Assembly: GCF_963676065.1 (NCBI RefSeq)
Contig: NZ_OY780933.1
Location: 4,163,350 to 4,227,349, forward strand
Direction of reading: 5' to 3'
DNA from: Maridesulfovibrio sp.
Lineage (GTDB): Bacteria; Desulfobacterota; Desulfovibrionia; Desulfovibrionales; Desulfovibrionaceae
Length of the DNA stretch: 64,000 bases
Shown here piece after piece: positions 1 to 7,825 of this stretch. The notes under the pieces were generated by a model. The model searched no databases. It was not told the DNA's origin and saw only the letters and a list, made by a program, of their open reading frames with translations. Position 1 is the first letter of the stretch. Every line of letters starts with the position of its first letter. The position numbers and the translations under genes are program-made.

Positions 1-110
1 ACCTGCTGCTCAATCTGGGATTTGGTGGCCTGTTTAAGGTTTACCAGTACCGCTCCGGAAGTGGCGCAGATGATGGAAAGGACCACAATCATATGAATTA
101 TTTCGCGCAT
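1..110 (-). CDS. rnfG: RnfG, electron transport complex subunit G (N-terminus only)
   Basis: The first 36 codons read MREIIHMIVVLSIICATSG followed by a basic/polar stretch, a short cytoplasmic start plus one membrane anchor as in RnfG, which carries a covalently bound FMN facing the periplasm. The rest lies outside the window. The start is 3 bp after the rnfD stop, as expected in a co-transcribed rnf operon. The assignment rests on position after rnfC and rnfD and on the N-terminal anchor; the flavin-binding motif cannot be seen here. Confidence 0.8.
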   Translation of the reverse strand, partial: MREIIHMIVVLSIICATSGAVLVNLKQATKSQIEQQ

Positions 111-113
111 GGC

Positions 114-1085
114 TTACTTGCCTCCGAAAGGTTTGGGACGCACGCGGTCCAGCAGGGGGGTAAGCAGGTTTGCCACCATGATGGCAAAGGGCACACCGTC
201 AGGATAAATTCCGTAAACCCGGATAATAATGACCATGGTCCCGGCGATCAGGCCGAAAAGAACCTGCGGAATAATTCCCACCGGGCTGGAAGAAACATCG
301 GGAGCAAGAAAAAATGCTCCGAACATGACTGATCCGGTCAGCAGATGGAAAAGCGGATTGGCGTAGACTTCAGGATTGATCATCCAGAAGATGGAAGCTG
401 TGACAGTCACACCCACGAGAAAAGCTGCGGGGATAAAAGCCCTAACCCATCCGGTTGCGATGAGGAAAATACCGCCGGCCAGAACAGCGATGATCTGGGA
501 CGCCCCCAGTCCGCCAAGCTGCTTGCCGAGGAAGAGGTCCATGTAGTTGAATTGATCAAGACTGCCGAGACCGAAATGCTTGAGCTGGTCCAAAGGCGCG
601 TTGATCATGAAGTTGGCGAGATTAAGATCGATATCCATGGCAGCAGGCCATGAGAGACGACAGAAAGCCCATGCAACCAGAGGCGCGCAAACGGGATTGG
701 AACCAAAACCGCCGAAAACGGTACGTCCTAGAACAATTGTTACCGCCGCTCCGCAGGCCACCATCCACCATGCTGCACCGGCGGGCAGCAGAAAGGCGAA
801 AAGAATACCTTCGTATAGCGCAGTGTAGTTATCTACATTTACGTCCCGTTCCTGCACCTTGAGGCAGATGGCCTCGGTGATAACGGCAACGGCACCGGCA
901 ATACCCACAGTCGTAAGCGCGGGCAGGCCGTACATATTGAAAGCCATGAACAGTGCGGGGACCAGAGCCAGAAGATGAAACTGCATCATCTTCTCCAAGG
1001 TACGCTTGCCACGCCAGTGCGGGGCAGGCGAAACCGTGAGTCTGACCGCAATGTCGGACATTGCTTTAATTACTGGAGGAGTCAT
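114..1085 (-). CDS. rnfD: RnfD, membrane subunit of the Rnf ion-translocating ferredoxin:NAD+ oxidoreductase
   Basis: A 323-residue polytopic membrane protein of the RnfD/NqrB family, which carries flavin and forms part of the Rnf complex coupling electron flow between ferredoxin and NAD+ to ion transport. Visible hallmarks are about nine hydrophobic segments, the early stretch SPAPHWRGKRTLEKMM, and GFGSNPVCAPLVAWAF near residue 125. The family's flavinylated Thr motif (S(G)AT-type) is not obvious to me. The ATG at 1085 has AAGG eight bases upstream. It lies in the order cytochrome c - rnfC - rnfD - rnfG, but about 290 bp of repeat-containing DNA separates it from rnfC, which is wide for this operon. 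Confidence 0.9.
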   Translation of the reverse strand: MTPPVIKAMSDIAVRLTVSPAPHWRGKRTLEKMMQFHLLALVPALFMAFNMYGLPALTTVGIAGAVAVITEAICLKVQERDVNVDNYTALYEGILFAFLLPAGAAWWMVACGAAVTIVLGRTVFGGFGSNPVCAPLVAWAFCRLSWPAAMDIDLNLANFMINAPLDQLKHFGLGSLDQFNYMDLFLGKQLGGLGASQIIAVLAGGIFLIATGWVRAFIPAAFLVGVTVTASIFWMINPEVYANPLFHLLTGSVMFGAFFLAPDVSSSPVGIIPQVLFGLIAGTMVIIIRVYGIYPDGVPFAIMVANLLTPLLDRVRPKPFGGK

Positions 1086-1179
1086 ATTTTAAACCTTGAA
1101 ATTTGTATGTTTAACCGCAAATCCGGCTGAGTCCTGTATGATTGTTCAATCAAGTTTTAATGCCTTCGGATCCCTAACA

Positions 1180-1370
1180 TGGATCTCTCTGAGAGCTTAA
1201 ACCCTTTTGCAAAAGGGTTTAAGAATCCCAAAATCTCTTATCAGGCTTCGCTATAGTAGCGAAGTATTGTCATGGGTTTCGATTTAAACCAAAACTTAAA
1301 CATCATGGATTCCAAAAGTGCATAGCCCCTTTGGCCGCCGGAGGCGAAATCAAATCATCAAAAGCGCCAA
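1180..1370. repeat. Composite palindromic intergenic repeat between rnfC and rnfD
   Basis: The 294-bp gap between rnfC and rnfD has no gene. It holds a perfect 26-bp palindrome at 1197-1222 (arms TTAAACCCTTTTG and its complement), a second hairpin at 1246-1264 (CTTCGCTA, loop TAG, TAGCGAAG), and a GC-rich block near 1327-1350 containing TTGGCCGCCGGAGGC. This looks like a REP/BIME-type element inserted inside the operon. It could act as an mRNA stabiliser or partial terminator; that is inference. Confidence 0.55.
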
Positions 1371-1379
1371 GCGCCTCAC

Positions 1380-2525
1380 CTATACCTGCTCTGCCTGACC
1401 GCTGCCCAGAAGCTGATCCTTGGCAAAGCGGATATACTGCAGAATGGGTCTCCTGACCGTACAGTTGAAGGAGCAGAGGCCGCATTCAAAACAGCTGTGC
1501 AGATTGTGCTTTTCCGCCATTTCAAACATCTCGTACTCGGCGTAGCGGCTGAGCATATTCGGCTGGATTCGTGCCGGACAGCTGAGCACACACTCTCCAC
1601 AGTTGATGCAGGTTGCGTCTTCAATGGAAGGAAAAGTACCGGCGGGAATCACGAACAGACCGTAATCGCCCTTCTTTACACCTTCATCGAGGCTGTAAAT
1701 AGCCTCACCGCGAAACGGGCCGTCAAGAACCACCTTATCTCCGGACTGAACTTCAATCCCCAGTTCAGCAAAGATATGACGCACCGGGGTTCCGAAGAGT
1801 ACCCGGTAGTTATTTTCGCCAATGGTCATGATGGTATCAGTAACAGGCATACCGGTCTCGAACACGCGGCCGAGATTGTACAGATCCATCACACTGATCA
1901 CCTTGGTGTTATCGGGAAATTCCTTTCCGGTAACTTTTTTGACTACAAGGGCATCAAGTGAGTGGGGATATTTAGGTTTGACAAAGACACGCTCTGCCCC
2001 GTTGATTTCATATGAAGAACCTGCAGCTACAGCCAAAACGGTATGCGCAGGTTTGATCATGGATTCCGCAAAACGGAGGCCGGCCTCAATAGTCTCTTTC
2101 TCATCCTTGAGCAACTGCTCGGCAACAGATATGCCAGGCTCGGGATTCAGACCGTTGATAACCAGATTCTCGGCATGGGAAGAAAGAACAGCAACGTTAA
2201 CACCGAGCTCCTGCAGGGTTTTCAGCAGTTCTTTTCCTGGCACCATGGATTTAATGTCGACAGGCTCGACACTTTCCGTTCCACCGTCTGATTTAATGGT
2301 CAGGTGGTGATAGTTGACCTTGGTGGCCTTACCGGAAAGAGCGGCACTGCAAGCCGCGCCGTATTTTGACGGACGCTCGGCAAGCAGCTCACCGGCCGCA
2401 AGTTTCTGGCCTTTTTTAATTTTCAGAATCTTGTTGCGCATGGAGATATTAAGCTCCGCAGGCGCGGTGATGTCTGAAATAGTCTTCTGAACATCTGATT
2501 CGAGGGAATAATGTATTTTAAGCAT
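1380..2525 (-). CDS. rnfC: RnfC, iron-sulfur/flavin peripheral subunit of Rnf
   Basis: A 381-residue RnfC-type protein, the peripheral cytoplasmic subunit that handles NAD(H) and passes electrons through two [4Fe-4S] clusters. The N-terminal half holds a barrel-sandwich/SLBB-like region; the C-terminus has two ferredoxin motifs, CINCGECVLSCP and CFECGLCSFNC, each a CX2CX2CX3C pattern. It is shorter than the 440-700 residue RnfC of many bacteria, so the N-terminal flavin/NAD-binding part is reduced. I chose ATG 2525, because GAGGT lies just upstream and it leaves 5 bp after the cytochrome stop; an upstream ATG at 2546 would overlap that gene. Confidence 0.88.
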   Translation of the reverse strand: MLKIHYSLESDVQKTISDITAPAELNISMRNKILKIKKGQKLAAGELLAERPSKYGAACSAALSGKATKVNYHHLTIKSDGGTESVEPVDIKSMVPGKELLKTLQELGVNVAVLSSHAENLVINGLNPEPGISVAEQLLKDEKETIEAGLRFAESMIKPAHTVLAVAAGSSYEINGAERVFVKPKYPHSLDALVVKKVTGKEFPDNTKVISVMDLYNLGRVFETGMPVTDTIMTIGENNYRVLFGTPVRHIFAELGIEVQSGDKVVLDGPFRGEAIYSLDEGVKKGDYGLFVIPAGTFPSIEDATCINCGECVLSCPARIQPNMLSRYAEYEMFEMAEKHNLHSCFECGLCSFNCTVRRPILQYIRFAKDQLLGSGQAEQV

Positions 2526-2530
2526 GAGAC

Positions 2531-3007
2531 CTACCTCGCATGGCATTCGTAACAGGAATCTTCACCGTAAGGGCCTCCATCACTTTCGTGACATCCCATG
2601 CACTGAGTATGAAAAGCCTCTGCCCGCAAGGGGATGCTTTCAGTATCAGGCTTATCCTCATCTGCGAGGGGGCCGGTAGGAACATCATCGTGACAACGCA
2701 GACACGCTTCCTCACTCGGGAAATTCTTCTGGTGTTCAGTCCTGAACTTGTCATCGAACGCTGTAGGATGACAGTTACCGCAAGCGATAGGCCGGTCCTG
2801 ACCTATATCGTCATGATGACAGTCGGCACATTCGTAACCATACTCATCAACATGATCAAAATGAGCAAAAATAACCCTGCCGCCACTGTTATCCAGAACA
2901 ACACGGGCCGGGTTTTCCTGCACTGCGGGCGGGAAAAGAAATCCGGCAACTGCCGCAACGGACAAGACAGCAACAATTAAAGTTATTGGGATATATCTGT
3001 TCTTCAA
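2531..3007 (-). CDS. Rnf-associated multihaem cytochrome c (class III type)
   Basis: A 158-residue exported cytochrome. The first 25 residues form a signal anchor, followed by five CXXCH haem motifs: CADCH, CGNCH, CLRCH, CMGCH and CYECH. The histidine-rich spacing resembles the cytochrome c3/c7 superfamily, with bis-His haems facing the periplasm. In Desulfovibrio a multihaem cytochrome gene typically precedes rnfC and is thought to link the periplasmic cytochrome pool to Rnf; that role is inferred from family and position. The start is a TTG with AAGGA eight bases upstream, so translation may be modest. It is the first gene of the rnf transcription unit. Confidence 0.85.
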   Translation of the reverse strand: MKNRYIPITLIVAVLSVAAVAGFLFPPAVQENPARVVLDNSGGRVIFAHFDHVDEYGYECADCHHDDIGQDRPIACGNCHPTAFDDKFRTEHQKNFPSEEACLRCHDDVPTGPLADEDKPDTESIPLRAEAFHTQCMGCHESDGGPYGEDSCYECHAR

Positions 3008-3810
3008 CGGATCAATCCTTAAAATTAGAAAGATTCAAGATTAAGGCGCTAAGGCCGGAAACCACCGATTAGAAGCAATACCTAAATGCATCAATTTGCA
3101 GTTTCATCCTCCGGTAATCTTTAAATAGTGTATGGAACCCTCTATCCACAGCCTCAAGAAAGATTAATTCTACCGACAGTCATTCCTTCTCCAGCTTTTT
3201 GGGGGAAAGCTATTTGAGAAAGAACGCACAAACATAAAGTGATTGGTCAATCATTCAACTTTAATTTCGGAGTAACCCTTTCCAAAAAAAACTTCTTGGG
3301 TCAAGCACAAAAGGCCTTTTGAGCCAAGCAAGTTAAGAAAACTCAAGAGCTGAACACCTAGCAAAAAAGCTACGCAAATATCAGTTACAACTGATTATTC
3401 ATTCAACATTCAAAAGAGAGCAAGTACCGTACCACTAATTTATAAAACTATGCCTTAATAATTACTTTAACCACTCAAGGTCTTGGAATACTGAGGATAA
3501 GAAAAAAAGGATAAAAAAGAATAAAAAAGATTATAATTTTCTAGTTGGAAAAAGAACCTGCCGCCTTTGTTCTTTTTGGCACAAAGTCTGAAAAACAGGA
3601 GTCCGTTATTTCAGACAAGCCATGCTGAGAGGGCGGAATACGGGGAGAGAAGCCCCGTCGGAGGTATTGCAACAATGTCCATTTTTCAAGACACCTGCAT
3701 ATTTAGAGTATACCCTGTGGTAACTTTATAATTTTATTTCAATAAGTTACGAAACAGTCGAACAAAAAAAGCAATCAGACGGGATTTTATCACTTCACAG
3801 GAAAAAAATT
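3008..3810. other. 800-bp intergenic region upstream of the rnf operon
   Basis: I see no convincing gene in these 803 bp. The stretch is AT-rich, with a purine-rich tract near 3500-3530, and must hold the rnf promoter on the minus strand and the 3' end of the GAF-protein transcript. The only structured part is a cluster of inverted repeats at 3560-3658, listed separately. Confidence 0.6.
3560..3658. ncRNA. Possible structured RNA: three-way junction plus hairpin
   Basis: Four sets of complementary arms nest neatly. CCGC (3561-3564) can pair with GCGG (3633-3636), enclosing CTTTGT/ACAAAG (3565-3570 with 3581-3586) and TCTGAAA/TTTCAGA (3587-3593 with 3609-3615). An ACGGGG/CCCCGT hairpin (3640-3645 with 3653-3658) follows. 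I do not recognise a known riboswitch or sRNA, and the strand is undetermined. It could equally be a repeat element. Confidence 0.3.
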
Positions 3811-6117
3811 TTAAAGCACGACCTTTGCCCTAAGAGCACGCATGCCATGTACCCCCTGCATATCTTCCAGCACTAAGTTTTCCACTTCACCTGAGATATA
3901 CCCCTTATCGGAAAGGTACTCAAAGTAACTGGAATACTCCCGCCATTCTTTATCCTGTGTGTAGATAACTGACAGCATACCCGGCTGGGTCAGCCTTTCA
4001 CCGGTGCCAAGGACAGTGGACTTATCGATACGTTTCTTAATAATTTCGTAGCGGATATTGTAGCTTCCCTCGACCTCGAATCTTTTTTCATCTACCCGGA
4101 AAAGTATCGTCAACGGGGAGGAATGAACCAGCACCAGCGGGGAGCAGCTAAGCGGCACCTTCAGCTGCGGCAAGAGTGATTCAGTCAGGCGGACCATTTC
4201 GCACATTTTGATTAACTGCCAGACCCGAAGATTCTTGAGCTGAACATCATCGAACTTAAAATCTCGGACCATGGATTCGCCGACATAAATATTATACTCC
4301 ACCCCATCGGTACGATATTTTTCAAAATAGTGGGGAAAAATATTCTGTGCCCTTACTTCTTCCTGATCCAGAAAAGCAGTCAGGGATATATTCAGCAGGG
4401 ATACGGAATCCTCGTAATCCCTGCGTCGCTGATAGATAACTCCCATGCCGGGATTCATCGCCTTGAAATAATCATCAATTTTGGAACTGTATTTTTCCGA
4501 TGTTTCACGCAGATAGCTGAAAAATGGCTCCACCCGCTCTTGCAGAAATTCGATGATTTTGATTTCGTCACCGGAATTCAGACCTTCGCGCACAGAACCG
4601 GCGTAACGGTTTAAGGTCGCGAAATAATAGTCGGCAATGGGGATGGTCCGCCTACGGTAAATTTCACTCAAAGTCTGGGAAGCAAGATCCAGTTGCTTGA
4701 GGAGATCAGCCTGAATGGCCAGATTGCGTTCCTCCGAAGAACTTCGGATATCCATGCTTCCGTACAGAGGGTAAACATCCTTGAAAACAATATCGTGAAA
4801 ACGCTTTTCACCGAATTTATAGGTCTCCTTGCTGTCACGGAGGAAATCATAAGCCGCCTCTTCAAAACGCCATGAAACGCTGGGATGAATGGCCGTGCAA
4901 TAATCCTTGATTACACCGTCCACACGGGATTCAAGCCTGTTCATTTCCCGGCGAACGGCAACACTCAGGATGGGAAAAAGCTCAGCCAGCTTACGTGCCG
5001 AGTTGGCGCTGATCATATCCTTTGTATCGGAAACAAGCTCCAGCACCGCGATTACCCGGTCCTCCTCCATCAATGGCATAAGCCCCAGACTGCGCGCCCC
5101 GCTCCGGTAAAGATACTCAATAACACCATCCTGCCCGTCGCATTGCAAAATCTCGGGAATAAAATATGGCTCAGCTGTCCTGAAAACATGTTCATACATT
5201 TCTTCCAGAAGTCCGGCCGTCTTTCCGGGGTAATCATGAAGTACACTGCGCTGCAATGTCTCCGCACTCCCCTGTGTCACTCTGTAACGCAGCACAAAAC
5301 CGGTCCGCAGATCCTTCACTTTAAGTATTGAGCGTAGACGGTGGGTTATGCTTTTGATGCTGTCATTTTGGCGTAGGACCCCGCTTTCAACCAGATCCGA
5401 CTTAAGCTGCGATATATTTTCCTTTTCCGTTACTTCATGAAAACTTACTGTAATCAAGCCCTTGAAAACAACACCGTCAAGAGGCATCAGCTTTTCAAGG
5501 GTTTCGCGATCACGCATGATCAAAAGCCGGGAAAATTGTTTGCGGTCAAGGATATCAAGACCACCGGCTTCCACGTCCACAAATCGAAAGGAATAATCAG
5601 CCAGAAAATATCGGTCTACCTTATCATGAGAATTAGGCATTTTCATGATGACCTCAACCATTTCATGATCCAGCTGATAATAAATATCGAAAAGCATGGT
5701 GTAGGCAAAAAGCAGGTTTTCACTGTATAAATCGCTTAAGCGCATCATCAGGCTTTCGCTCAATTCCAGCTCAATGCCCGGTTCCTCGAACATTTTCTTA
5801 TATCTGGCTGTGGAGAAAAAATGATCGTGGGTAAAGGGAGCCTGTGCTTTGCCTATACATTCTTCATCTTCTAAATGAGGAAAAACCAGCCGCATGAGGA
5901 AATTTATTTCTTCGGCATAGTTCTGCATAACTTCAGCAGTAGCGACACCGGAAAGACCTTCAATCCCTTTCAGTGATTCCAATATCTTACCGATCTGCCT
6001 GCTATACGGGTTGCCGGTTTCAGCCATCATGGAGCGGGCCTTGCGGAGCAAAGGTTCAAAACTTAGTTCAGCAACAAAAGGCATTGCTGCATATGCTTTC
6101 ATGGCTTCATCGCGCAT
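3811..6117 (-). CDS. Large GAF-domain protein of unknown function
   Basis: A 768-residue soluble protein with no signal peptide or membrane segment. A GAF-like small-molecule-binding domain can be traced around residues 250-400 (GARSLGLMPLMEEDRVIAVLEL is the usual GAF core strand-turn-strand). The flanking regions are mostly helical, with no kinase, cyclase, GGDEF or EAL motif. The YPLYGSMDIRSSSEERN segment near residue 465 reads like a conserved core of an uncharacterised family. ATG 6117 has GGAG seven bases upstream. It is monocistronic, divergent from the M48 protease gene. Without an output domain the function is open. Confidence 0.75.
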   Translation of the reverse strand: MRDEAMKAYAAMPFVAELSFEPLLRKARSMMAETGNPYSRQIGKILESLKGIEGLSGVATAEVMQNYAEEINFLMRLVFPHLEDEECIGKAQAPFTHDHFFSTARYKKMFEEPGIELELSESLMMRLSDLYSENLLFAYTMLFDIYYQLDHEMVEVIMKMPNSHDKVDRYFLADYSFRFVDVEAGGLDILDRKQFSRLLIMRDRETLEKLMPLDGVVFKGLITVSFHEVTEKENISQLKSDLVESGVLRQNDSIKSITHRLRSILKVKDLRTGFVLRYRVTQGSAETLQRSVLHDYPGKTAGLLEEMYEHVFRTAEPYFIPEILQCDGQDGVIEYLYRSGARSLGLMPLMEEDRVIAVLELVSDTKDMISANSARKLAELFPILSVAVRREMNRLESRVDGVIKDYCTAIHPSVSWRFEEAAYDFLRDSKETYKFGEKRFHDIVFKDVYPLYGSMDIRSSSEERNLAIQADLLKQLDLASQTLSEIYRRRTIPIADYYFATLNRYAGSVREGLNSGDEIKIIEFLQERVEPFFSYLRETSEKYSSKIDDYFKAMNPGMGVIYQRRRDYEDSVSLLNISLTAFLDQEEVRAQNIFPHYFEKYRTDGVEYNIYVGESMVRDFKFDDVQLKNLRVWQLIKMCEMVRLTESLLPQLKVPLSCSPLVLVHSSPLTILFRVDEKRFEVEGSYNIRYEIIKKRIDKSTVLGTGERLTQPGMLSVIYTQDKEWREYSSYFEYLSDKGYISGEVENLVLEDMQGVHGMRALRAKVVL

Positions 6118-6259
6118 AGTTATTCTCCGGTTTTATTAATGCTATATTAATATATATCATTCAATGCCGTAAGGAAAGCATTGCCGCACGAAAGGAGAAA
6201 CTGTTGCCAAAGAATCTACGCGGATATATATTTATGGTATCGCAAATTTAGGAGAAGAC

Positions 6260-7579
6260 ATGATCCCTAACAAAAAAGGACATATATCCAGAAGGCAGGC
6301 GATTAAACTCGCAGCGGGAGGAACTCTCGGTATTTTGAGCGGTTGCGCTATCAATCCTGTGACAGGGCAGCAGCAATTGATGCTGGTTTCACAGCAGCAG
6401 GAAATACAAATAGACCGCCAGAATTCTCCCCACCAATTCTCAGCTGACTACGGTGCCGTGCAGGACAACATGGTCAATGACTACATCAGCAAGGTAGGTC
6501 TGTCCCTTTCCTCCAGCAGCCACAGACCGGATATGCCCTACTCCTTCCGCTGTGTGAACGCCACCTACGTCAACGCATATGCTTTTCCCGGCGGAAGCAT
6601 TGCCTGTACCCGAGGCATTCTTATTACCCTTGAGAATGAAGCGGAACTGGCCGCGCTCATGGGGCATGAAATAGGGCACGTTAATGCCCGGCACACAGCG
6701 TCACGTATGAGTTCTGCCATTGCGATACAGGGAATAGTCGCCATCGGCGTCGGAATTGCGGCCACGCAGGACAGCAGTCTTGTTCCGCTGGCCGCCGGAC
6801 TTGGCGGAATCGGTGCCGGGATGCTTTTAGCAAGCTATTCCCGGTCAGACGAAAGGCAGGCGGACAGTCTGGGAATGGAATACATGGACAACGTGGGATA
6901 CGACCCTGAAGGCATGGTCGGATTGATGGAAGAGCTGAATAAACTGCACAAGGATAAGCCCTCTTTCGTACAGCAGATGTTCGCCTCCCATCCAATGAGC
7001 TCTGAACGATACGACACAGCTGTACGCAAAAGGGATACTGTATACGCAGGAAGTAAAGGAAAACTCCTGCGTGAACGCTATATGGACAACATCGCCCCAA
7101 TCCGCAAAATCAAACCGGCAATTGTCGAAATGCAGAAAGGCGAAGGAGCCATGCGCATAAAAAGCTACAATGAGGCTGAAGATCATTTTTCAAAAGCCCT
7201 GCGCATTGCTCCCGATGATTATGCTGCACTGCTGCTCATGTCCAAATGTCAGCTGGCGCAGGGCAATGCCCGAAAAGGACTGCAATACGCCCAGCGGGCA
7301 AAAAAACGCTACCCGCAGGAAGCTCAGGCCCTACACATGACCGGGATGCTTAGTCTGGAAAATCGCAAGTTCAGACAGGCTCTCTACAATTTTGATGAAT
7401 ATGAGAAGATGCTGCCCGGCAATCCCATGACCACCTTTTTCAAGGGAGTTTCATACGAAGCCCTTGGCAACCGGGATATGGCTGCTAATGAATATTACCG
7501 TTTCCTCAAGAGTAACAATCAGGGAGACTACGCAAAGCATGCATATGACAGGCTCACCGGGTGGGGGTATCTGCAATAA
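6260..7579 (+). CDS. M48-family metalloprotease lipoprotein with TPR repeats (BepA/YfgC-like)
   Basis: A 439-residue periplasmic zinc protease. The N-terminus carries a twin-arginine-like motif (SRRQAIKLA) and then a lipobox (LSGC), so it looks like a Tat-exported lipoprotein. The HEXXH zinc site is HEIGH at residues 136-140, and the third ligand is probably Glu198 in SRSDERQADSLG. A small hydrophobic hairpin lies between them. The C-terminal third (about 300-435) has three or four TPR-like helices. BepA-type proteins act in outer-membrane protein quality control; that role is inferred from the domain order. GGAG precedes the start. Confidence 0.88.
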   Translation: MIPNKKGHISRRQAIKLAAGGTLGILSGCAINPVTGQQQLMLVSQQQEIQIDRQNSPHQFSADYGAVQDNMVNDYISKVGLSLSSSSHRPDMPYSFRCVNATYVNAYAFPGGSIACTRGILITLENEAELAALMGHEIGHVNARHTASRMSSAIAIQGIVAIGVGIAATQDSSLVPLAAGLGGIGAGMLLASYSRSDERQADSLGMEYMDNVGYDPEGMVGLMEELNKLHKDKPSFVQQMFASHPMSSERYDTAVRKRDTVYAGSKGKLLRERYMDNIAPIRKIKPAIVEMQKGEGAMRIKSYNEAEDHFSKALRIAPDDYAALLLMSKCQLAQGNARKGLQYAQRAKKRYPQEAQALHMTGMLSLENRKFRQALYNFDEYEKMLPGNPMTTFFKGVSYEALGNRDMAANEYYRFLKSNNQGDYAKHAYDRLTGWGYLQ

Positions 7580-7825
7580 AGAGCACGCCGCAATATTGTT
7601 CCCCCTTCTCCAAAAACCATCCTATATATAAGTCATGAAGCTGACAGAGTGAGTTTACATTAAACACCACACAGAAGCTGTATCCATGGCAAAAAAACTA
7701 TATCTAAAAATCTACAACATTATATTGACTACTTACCCTTCCATAACTAGTAGTTTCACCAATTCTATGCTTTTCTCTTTGGGAAAAACACTGAGTAACA
7801 AGCCTAATATGAGGGGGGGCGGAAA

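Noticed and set aside
3616..3636. TPP riboswitch, because of a CTGAGA stretch
   Set aside because: The other conserved THI-box segments are missing; only one short match.
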